Source of the DNA: Anaerolineales bacterium
GTDB lineage: Bacteria > Chloroflexota > Anaerolineae > Anaerolineales > UBA6663
Direction of reading: 5' to 3'
Assembly (NCBI GenBank): GCA_016789165.1
Contig: JAEURL010000091.1
Location: 1 to 5,045, forward strand
Length of the DNA: 5,045 bases
In this document: one piece after another, positions 1-4,218 of the stretch
Layout of the letters: each line of letters opens with the position of its first letter
Position numbering within the stretch: position 1 is the first letter of the stretch
The notes under the pieces: generated by a model
Databases searched by the model: none
The model's input: the letters and a program-made list of their open reading frames with translations, nothing else
What the model was told of the DNA's origin: nothing
Translations under genes and position numbers: made by a program

Positions 1-1341
1 GGGATTACGGGCGCGCGCCGCCTGACCCGCAGCTATCCCATCACGGCCTACGCGTCCAAGGACACCGTCATCCGTTTGCGGGTCTTGGCGAACTATGGCG
101 CTGCCGCCGAGAGTTTTGTGGTCGACAGCGTCGAAATCAGCTTCTGGAACAAGTGCCACAAGTGCATCGACACCGCCAGGCTGACGAATTCGTATGTGCG
201 GGCCGTCGGCGCTGACCGGTTGTGGAATGAGGCCCCCTACCTGCAAGGGGACGGCGTGACGATCGCTGTCCTGGACAGCGGCATCGCCGAACACCTGGAT
301 CTGCAGGGGGAGAGTTGGTCCGGCCGGATCCTGGACCACGTGGACTTCACGGGTGCGTGGTTCCCGGATGACACCAACGGCCATGGCAGCCACGTGGCCG
401 GCGTGGTGGGCGGCGATGGCTACTCCTCGAGCGGCGCCTACCGGGGGCTGGCGCCGCGCGCGGACCTGGTGGATGTCCGGGTGACGGACGATCAGGGGCG
501 CGGCACTACCTCCGGCGTGGTGGCCGGCCTGCAATGGGTCTACGACCACCGGGATTTCTACAATATCCGAGTGGTGAACCTCTCGCTCAATAGCACCGCC
601 GGCGGCTCGTATCACACGGATCCGCTCAATGCCGCAGTCGAGATCCTGTGGTTCAACGGCATCGTGGTGGTGACCGCCGCCGGCAACAACGGCCAATCGG
701 CGGCCGGCCAGATCTTTGCGCCGGCCAACGATCCGTTTGTGATCACTGTCGGCGCTGTGGATGATAAGGGCACGCCCAGCCTGGCCGACGATGCGCTGGC
801 GAAGTTCTCGGCCTATGGCACCACCAGTGATGGCTTCGCCAAGCCGGACTTGGTGGCGCCGGGCAAGAATATCATCAGCCTGTTGGCCGGCGAGGACAGC
901 AACCTGGCGCAGGAACACCCGGCGAACAAGGTGAGCAGCTGGGCCGGCAACGCCTATTTCAAGATGTCTGGTACTTCGGTGGCCGCCCCGATGGTGGCGG
1001 CGGCGGCGGCCATGCTGTTGGAGGCCCAGCCGGGCCTCACGCCCGATCAGGTGAAATACCGGCTGTTGGCGACGGCCAACAAGAATTGGCCGGGCTACAG
1101 CGCTGCGCAGGCCGGGGCCGGTTATCTGGATGTGTACACCGCGGTCCACACGGCTACCACGGCCAGCTCCAATACCGGCCTGACGGCCAGCCAGCTGCTG
1201 TGGACGGGCGGGAACCCGGTCACCTGGGGGGCGGTCAGTTGGAACAGCGTCAGCTGGAATTCGGTTTCGTGGAATTCCGTCAGTTGGAACAGTGTCAGCT
1301 GGAACTCGGTCTCGTGGAACAGCGATGACTGGGGGCCGTAA
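1..1341 (+). CDS. S8 subtilisin-like serine protease with C-terminal VSWNS repeats (5' end outside window)
   Basis: Predicted secreted subtilase that hydrolyses peptide bonds outside the cytoplasm. The frame is open from base 1, so the true start lies upstream; a TTG at 76 is only an internal codon. The window holds 446 residues. The first ~45 (ending in SFVVDSVEISF) resemble the last strands of a beta-sandwich module of the kind often fused to Chloroflexota proteases. Next comes a CxxC (KCHKC, bases 154-165), then the S8 domain. Visible catalytic residues are Asp in AVLDSGI (274-276), His in NGHGSHVAG (382-384), oxyanion Asn in AAGNN (685-687) and Ser in SGTSVAAP (976-978), so it looks active. 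The linker LLWTGGNPVTWG leads to six VSWNS units and a terminal DDWGP. No I9 propeptide is directly before the catalytic domain, unlike the paralogue at 2349-3866. No strong terminator follows, so the micro-ORF 61 bp downstream may be co-transcribed. Family call is secure; substrate unknown. Confidence 0.93.
   Translation, partial: GITGARRLTRSYPITAYASKDTVIRLRVLANYGAAAESFVVDSVEISFWNKCHKCIDTARLTNSYVRAVGADRLWNEAPYLQGDGVTIAVLDSGIAEHLDLQGESWSGRILDHVDFTGAWFPDDTNGHGSHVAGVVGGDGYSSSGAYRGLAPRADLVDVRVTDDQGRGTTSGVVAGLQWVYDHRDFYNIRVVNLSLNSTAGGSYHTDPLNAAVEILWFNGIVVVTAAGNNGQSAAGQIFAPANDPFVITVGAVDDKGTPSLADDALAKFSAYGTTSDGFAKPDLVAPGKNIISLLAGEDSNLAQEHPANKVSSWAGNAYFKMSGTSVAAPMVAAAAAMLLEAQPGLTPDQVKYRLLATANKNWPGYSAAQAGAGYLDVYTAVHTATTASSNTGLTASQLLWTGGNPVTWGAVSWNSVSWNSVSWNSVSWNSVSWNSVSWNSDDWGP
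1234..1323 (+). repeat. Six tandem 15-bp units encoding (VSWNS)6
   Basis: Six in-frame copies of a five-codon unit encode VSWNS near the end of the first protease, followed only by DDWGP. The amino acids are identical in all six, but codons differ: Ser is AGT, AGC or TCN, Asn AAC or AAT, Val GTC or GTT. Units 1-3 resemble units 4-6, suggesting an older 45-bp duplication. Going from AGY to TCN serine codons needs two base changes, so the peptide seems to be kept by selection rather than by recent slippage. Confidence 0.95.
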
Positions 1342-1402
1342 TACCCGCGCAACTTGCCGTCACTAAACGTATAGGCTTCACAACATTCGGGAGAGACATA
1401 CC

Positions 1403-1471
1403 ATGGCCATGGCAATCATCGTGCTCGGATTGGTTTTGGTTCAAGTCTGCCGGTCGGTGAGTTGGAATTGA
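1403..1471 (+). CDS. 22-residue hydrophobic micro-protein ending in SVSWN
   Basis: Short ORF not assigned to any known family. It starts MAMAIIVLGLVLVQVC and ends RSVSWN before TGA. Residues 3-15 are a hydrophobic stretch that could insert in or cross the membrane, leaving CRSVSWN on one side. The start is supported by GGGAGAG at 1389-1395, seven bases before the ATG; a second ATG at 1409 is less well placed. The last five residues equal the repeat unit of both neighbouring proteases, which is unlikely for a random frame. It lies 61 bp after the first protease with no clear terminator between, so one transcript is plausible. Cys16 follows VQV, which lacks the small residue expected before a lipobox cysteine. 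It could be a real peptide (anchor, signal or protease partner) or a relic of a lost repeat-bearing gene. Function unknown. Confidence 0.55.
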   Translation: MAMAIIVLGLVLVQVCRSVSWN

Positions 1472-1863
1472 TGTCAAACCAGCGGATCCTTTCCGCCCTA
1501 GGGGCAAGCTAGCATTGGAACAAGATGGCTATGGAATGGCGAGATAGTGTTTCCCGGCTTCCCAGAGTGTTTGGGTCGCCCGTTTCCACCCGGCCGGGCA
1601 CTATGGCGGCCCTGATCGATCATTGGGGACGACCTGTGGCGCGCTGGTTTGAACGCCAGGCCGCGCGGCCGGCAATAGCCGCGCACCCCCTGGTCGCTGC
1701 CTGTGTGTCTGACGAACCTGGTCCAGATGGCTCGCGGCCGTAGCTCGTGAATAGACCAAGCCGCCCTGGATCTGTGAACAAAATGAGAGCCAGGTCCAGT
1801 CTGCCGACCAGTAACCCGCGTTAGAGTGTTTCCGAGGCCTTTACTTCTTCAGGAGGAGCTGTC
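1472..1863 (+). other. Spacer between the two micro-ORFs, no convincing gene
   Basis: I see no recognisable gene in this 392-base stretch. An ATG frame at 1525-1743 (72 codons) has only GGAA at 1517-1520 near its start, no hydrophobic segment, no VSWNS motif and an Arg/Pro/Ala-rich composition typical of chance frames in GC-rich DNA, so it is doubtful. Weak structures are GCGGA/TCCGC at 1482-1496, right after the first micro-ORF and without a T-run, and an eight-pair stem with one wobble at 1766-1773/1792-1799 with an 18-base loop. The stretch may be a leader for the second micro-ORF or decayed sequence. Confidence 0.4.
1851..1858 (+). promoter_or_regulatory. Strong ribosome binding site for second micro-ORF
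   Basis: AGGAGGAG is a near-perfect Shine-Dalgarno sequence five bases before the ATG at 1864. It is the best ribosome binding site in the window and the main argument that the 38-codon ORF after it is translated. Confidence 0.75.
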
Positions 1864-1980
1864 ATGCCGCTGTCATTCTTCTTCCGCCTCCGCCGTTTCT
1901 TGTGGGTGGTGCTCGGCGCCTCGCTGCCGATCCTACTGCTGTTGGCGGAGGTTCAGCCGAGTGTGAGCTGGAATTCGTAG
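1864..1980 (+). CDS. 38-residue signal-peptide-like micro-protein ending in SVSWNS
   Basis: Unrecognised small protein. It begins MPLSFFFRLRRF, with three Arg residues, then a hydrophobic core (about residues 12-28, WVVLGASLPILLLLA), then a short tail EVQPSVSWNS before TAG. This is the layout of a signal peptide or single-pass anchor carrying a roughly ten-residue exported tail; cleavage after LLLA would free EVQPSVSWNS. A strong AGGAGGAG lies five bases upstream of the ATG. The tail matches the repeat unit of both proteases. Its last 18 coding bases (1960-1977) match the first repeat of the downstream protease (3756-3773) at 17 positions. It stands 368 bp ahead of that protease but before the riboswitch and terminator, so it is probably not in the same regulated unit. 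It may be an exported peptide, a membrane partner of the proteases, or a gene made by recombination of a repeat onto a signal peptide. Function unknown. Confidence 0.65.
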   Translation: MPLSFFFRLRRFLWVVLGASLPILLLLAEVQPSVSWNS

Positions 1981-2000
1981 GCTGGCGAGGCCTGGGCGCA

Positions 2001-2030
2001 CCCGCCAACTCTTTCCAACTGTTTTCAACT
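2001..2030 (+). repeat. Three CAACT direct repeats spaced exactly 10 bp
   Basis: Three consecutive 10-mers each end in CAACT (CCCGCCAACT, CTTTCCAACT, GTTTTCAACT). A 10-bp period puts each copy on about the same face of the helix, as for a multimeric activator or repressor site. They lie just upstream of an AT-richer stretch that should contain the promoter for the riboswitch leader. The repeats are plain in the sequence; the regulatory role is inferred. Confidence 0.5.
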
Positions 2031-2046
2031 AGGTTTGCTTGAAAAC
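2021..2046 (+). promoter_or_regulatory. Inverted repeat in probable promoter region of riboswitch leader
   Basis: GTTTTCA (2021-2027) and TGAAAAC (2040-2046) form a perfect 7-bp inverted repeat around a 12-base spacer, in one of the few AT-rich stretches of the window. A TTGAAA at 2039-2044 resembles a -35 box, but no good -10 box lies 17 bases downstream. It could be an operator or promoter element of the protease transcript; I cannot place the start site. Confidence 0.3.
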
Positions 2047-2136
2047 TCCGTAATTTTGCGGAAACCTTGTCGGTGTAAAGGAAGAGACGAACTGTTCGCA
2101 GTGGATTAGCTCCAACCGCATAGCCTCTCGTGAAAA

Positions 2137-2217
2137 TGGCAAACCGGTCGAAAGGCCGGGACGCAAAGTTACGGGCCTACCGCGCGGCACCATCCGCGCC
2201 AGGGCCGCCGGACTGCC
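2137..2217 (+). ncRNA. Cyclic-di-GMP-I (GEMM-I) riboswitch aptamer upstream of protease gene
   Basis: The conserved core of the GEMM-I class is visible: GGCAAACC at 2138-2145, a P2 hairpin with a GAAA tetraloop (CCGGTCGAAAGGCCGG), then GGACGCAAAG, then GGGCCTA as the tetraloop-receptor side. P3 is closed by GCGCGG (2182-2187) and CCGCGC (2194-2199). The 3' side GCCGGACTGCC closes P1, with TGCC (2214-2217) opposite GGCA (2138-2141). Known members of this class bind c-di-GMP and control genes downstream in cis. Here the next gene is the complete VSWNS protease, and a terminator follows at once, suggesting transcriptional control. Confidence 0.92.
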
Positions 2218-2226
2218 CGGAATGAT

Positions 2227-2270
2227 CAGGCTCCTCGGCAGTCCCGGATGACGAGGAGCCTGTGTTATTT
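2227..2270 (+). terminator. Intrinsic terminator of first riboswitch expression platform
   Basis: CAGGCTCCTCG (2227-2237) and CGAGGAGCCTG (2252-2262) form an 11-bp perfect stem, followed by the moderately U-rich TGTTATTTG. The loop contains GGCAGTCC, exactly complementary to GGACTGCC (2210-2217) at the 3' edge of the aptamer. That pairing would enclose the left terminator arm and exclude the terminator. Ligand-stabilised P1 should therefore allow termination, an OFF switch. The weak U-run leaves some doubt about efficiency. Confidence 0.75.
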
Positions 2271-2348
2271 GAGGAGCGGTGTGACGGGCTGGAGGCGGGT
2301 CAGCTTCAGCACCATCGGCGGCGCTAGTCCGAGACGGGAGAAACGACG

Positions 2349-3866
2349 ATGTCAGGTGCGCGGCTCAATTCCCTGGTGGTCATTACGGCCCTGGTAGTGG
2401 GGCTGGCCGGTCCGGCCGGCCAGCCGATAGCCAGCCGGCTGCATTGGCAGCCGCAATTGGCGGCGTTGGCGTCCAGCGCGCCGGCGCAGACCGTGCGCGT
2501 GATCGTTCAGGCCGCTGATCGCAGTGGCGCGGCCCAGGCCCTGGCCCAGCGCCTGGGGGCGCGCCTCACCGGCGAGCTTGCCATCATCAATGCGTTCGCG
2601 GCCGAACTGCCGGCCGGCGCGGTCCGTGGATTGGCGGCGGACCCGGCCGTGCGCTGGGTGAGCCTGGATGCGCCGGTGGTCTCCGCCGCCTGTGCCCAAT
2701 GCGTGGACACCACCCAGCTCGTCAGCGCGTTCAATCGTGCCATCCGCGCCGACCAGGCTTGGAACAACGGCCCCTATGTGCAAGGCCAGGGCATCGGCGT
2801 CGCCGTTGTGGATAGCGGCGTGAACCCAAACGGCGACCTGTATACGGTGTCAGGCGTCAACCGCCAGATCGCCAATGTCCGCTTTAACACTGACTACAAC
2901 CAAAACACATCCGATGGCTATGGCCACGGGACACATGTGGCCAGCATCGTCGGCGGCGACGGCAGCGAATCGGGCGGGCAGTACATCGGTGTGGCGCCGC
3001 TGGTGAACGTCATCAACGTCAAGGTCAGCAATGACGACGGCAGCGCCACCCTGCAAGACGTCGTGCGCGGGCTGCAGTGGGTGTTGGAGAACCGGGACCG
3101 CTACAACATCCGGGTTGTCAATCTCTCCCTCAACAGCGCCGTGGCGGAGTCCTACAAAACCAGCCCGCTGGACGCGGCCGTCGAGATCCTGTGGTTCAAC
3201 AAGATCGTCGTGGTCGTCTCGGCCGGCAACCGCGGCGGCGGCGCCATCTACCCCCCCGCCAACGATCCGTTTGTGATTACGGTCGGCGCCACGGACGACC
3301 GGGGCACCGCCGCATTGTCGGACGACAGCGTCGCCTCCTTCTCGGCCTATGGCACCACGGCGGACGGTTTTAAGAAACCGGAACTGGTGGCGCCTGGCGT
3401 CAACATCGTCGCCCGGATCGTGAACGCCAACATGGGCCTGGCGGGCGCGCACCCCGCCAACAAGGTCTACAACGGCCAGTATTTCCGGATGTCGGGCACC
3501 TCCATGGCCGCGCCGATGGTGTCGGGCGCTGCGGCGCTGCTGCTGCAAGACGAGCCGGGCCTGACGCCGGATCAGGTGAAGTACCGGTTGATGGCTACGG
3601 CCAACAAGAACTGGGCCGGCTACAGCGCCACCACCGCCGGGGCGGGCTACCTCGACGTTTATGCCGCGGTGTGGGGGACGACGACCCAGAGTGCCAACAC
3701 CAACTTGCAGGCCAGCAAACTCCTGTGGTCAGGCAGCCAGCCCGTAACCTGGGGGAGTGTGAGTTGGAATTCGGTGAGCTGGAACTCCGTCAGTTGGAAC
3801 AGCGTTTCATGGAATTCGGTGAGCTGGAACAGCGTCAGTTGGAACAGCGACTACTGGGGGCCGTAG
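2349..3866 (+). CDS. Secreted S8 subtilisin-like serine protease with I9-type propeptide and VSWNS repeats
   Basis: Complete 505-residue secreted subtilase. Residues 1-30 form a signal-peptide-like N-terminus with a hydrophobic core (LVVITALVVGLAG). Residues ~48-110 look like an I9-type inhibitor/chaperone propeptide (TVRVIVQA to WVSLDAPV). A CAQC motif (115-118) precedes the catalytic domain: Asp155 (AVVDSGV), His193 (GHGTHVAS), oxyanion Asn294 (SAGN) and Ser385 (SGTSMAAP) are all present. LLWSGSQPVTWGS then leads to six VSWNS units (471-500) and DYWGP. The ATG is chosen because GGGAG at 2336-2340 lies eight bases upstream and the signal peptide follows directly. It is a clear paralogue of the protease at 1-1341, with the same linker, repeat number and ending. 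A c-di-GMP riboswitch and terminator precede it, so expression probably falls when c-di-GMP rises. Substrate and role of the repeats are unknown. Confidence 0.96.
   Translation: MSGARLNSLVVITALVVGLAGPAGQPIASRLHWQPQLAALASSAPAQTVRVIVQAADRSGAAQALAQRLGARLTGELAIINAFAAELPAGAVRGLAADPAVRWVSLDAPVVSAACAQCVDTTQLVSAFNRAIRADQAWNNGPYVQGQGIGVAVVDSGVNPNGDLYTVSGVNRQIANVRFNTDYNQNTSDGYGHGTHVASIVGGDGSESGGQYIGVAPLVNVINVKVSNDDGSATLQDVVRGLQWVLENRDRYNIRVVNLSLNSAVAESYKTSPLDAAVEILWFNKIVVVVSAGNRGGGAIYPPANDPFVITVGATDDRGTAALSDDSVASFSAYGTTADGFKKPELVAPGVNIVARIVNANMGLAGAHPANKVYNGQYFRMSGTSMAAPMVSGAAALLLQDEPGLTPDQVKYRLMATANKNWAGYSATTAGAGYLDVYAAVWGTTTQSANTNLQASKLLWSGSQPVTWGSVSWNSVSWNSVSWNSVSWNSVSWNSVSWNSDYWGP
3759..3848 (+). 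repeat. Six tandem 15-bp units encoding (VSWNS)6
   Basis: The same six-copy VSWNS array as in the upstream protease, again five residues from the stop codon. Peptide units are identical, but codons vary (Val GTG/GTC/GTT, Ser AGT/AGC/TCA/TCG/TCC, Asn AAT/AAC), and the codon pattern differs from the other array. Equal copy number and peptide with different codons argues against very recent gene conversion. Confidence 0.95.
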
Positions 3867-3875
3867 CCCCGGCGG

Positions 3876-3915
3876 CCGCCAACCCGGCCGGCCAGGGTTG
3901 GCGGTTAGCCTCCAT
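3876..3915 (+). terminator. Terminator-like hairpin after second protease
   Basis: CCGCCAACCC (3876-3885) and GGGTTGGCGG (3895-3904) make a 10-bp perfect stem with a 9-base loop, nine bases after the protease stop codon. The following TTAGCCTCCATTTCC is only loosely T-rich, so termination is likely but not assured. Confidence 0.5.
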
Positions 3916-3956
3916 TTCCTATGGAAACCCAGGCAAATATGAGTAGAGTATTAGCT

Positions 3957-3974
3957 GTTACGCTGAGGCGTAAC
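3957..3974 (+). promoter_or_regulatory. Short palindrome upstream of second riboswitch
   Basis: GTTACGC and GCGTAAC form a perfect 7-bp stem around TGAG, next to an AT-rich stretch (3935-3956) that could hold the promoter of the cyclase transcript. It ends about 30 bases before the aptamer. It could be an operator or a 5' RNA hairpin; the role is unproven. Confidence 0.3.
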
Positions 3975-4003
3975 GGTCAGTCGTATAGCACTCTTGTGAA
4001 CAA

Positions 4004-4094
4004 AGGCAAACCTGTCGAAAGGCAGGGGCGCAAAGTCACGGGTCTTCACGGCTTAGGCGCGGCAGCGCCAAACCGCATGATCGCCGGACTGCCC
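4004..4094 (+). ncRNA. Cyclic-di-GMP-I (GEMM-I) riboswitch aptamer upstream of diguanylate cyclase gene
   Basis: Second GEMM-I element. GGCAAACC (4005-4012), a P2 hairpin with GAAA tetraloop (CCTGTCGAAAGGCAGG), GGGCGCAAAG and ACGGGTCT follow in the class order. The P3 arm is closed by GGCGC (4056-4060) and GCGCC (4065-4069). The end GCCGGACTGCCC closes P1 (TGCC at 4090-4093 opposite GGCA at 4005-4008). It shares the 3' sequence CCGGACTGCC with the aptamer at 2137-2217 while its P3 arm differs, so the two are related but diverged. The next gene is a GGDEF protein, whose expected product is the riboswitch ligand. Confidence 0.92.
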
Positions 4095-4106
4095 AAGATG
4101 ACTGTG

Positions 4107-4145
4107 ATCCCACGGCAGTTTGGTTAATGCCGCGGGATTTTTCTT
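4107..4145 (+). terminator. Intrinsic terminator of second riboswitch expression platform
   Basis: ATCCCACGGCA (4107-4117) pairs with TGCCGCGGGAT (4128-4138) with a single A-C mismatch, and a run of T (TTTTTCTT) follows. GGCAGTTTGG (4114-4123), spanning the left arm and loop, can instead pair over ten positions, with two G-U, to CCGGACTGCC (4084-4093) at the aptamer end. Terminator and alternative stem exclude each other, predicting transcription stop when c-di-GMP is bound. Confidence 0.85.
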
Positions 4146-4218
4146 GCCTCCATCTGCGGCCTCCCTGGCCGGGCGGGTTCTGGCTGGGAAGCCGGCTGGC
4201 CGCCGGAGCACCGGATTA

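Noticed and set aside
1234..1323. Tandem 15-bp units read as a CRISPR-like or satellite array
   Set aside because: The units are in frame inside the protease gene, have no spacers and vary only at synonymous positions.
76..1341. TTG at 76 as the start of the first protease
   Set aside because: The frame is open back to base 1 with domain-like sequence, there is no ribosome binding site, and such a start would lack any export signal.
1448..1450. Lipobox cysteine in the 22-residue micro-protein
   Set aside because: The residues before Cys are V-Q-V; a lipobox needs a small residue (G, A or S) just before the cysteine.
1525..1743. 72-codon ORF between the two micro-ORFs
   Set aside because: Weak ribosome binding site, no recognisable domain, low-complexity composition typical of chance frames in GC-rich DNA, and no VSWNS motif.
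1771..1830. Possible degenerate third riboswitch before the second micro-ORF
   Set aside because: GTGAACAAA resembles the flank of the second aptamer, but the GAAA-loop hairpin and the CGCAAAG core are absent.
2850..3548. Long antisense ORF of 232 codons inside the second protease
   Set aside because: A shadow frame opposite a well-supported gene with intact catalytic motifs; its product is rich in V, D, G, A and R, with no recognisable domain.
3921..4127. 68-codon ORF after the second protease
   Set aside because: It runs straight through the GEMM-I riboswitch aptamer and into the terminator stem, whose conserved bases explain the sequence.
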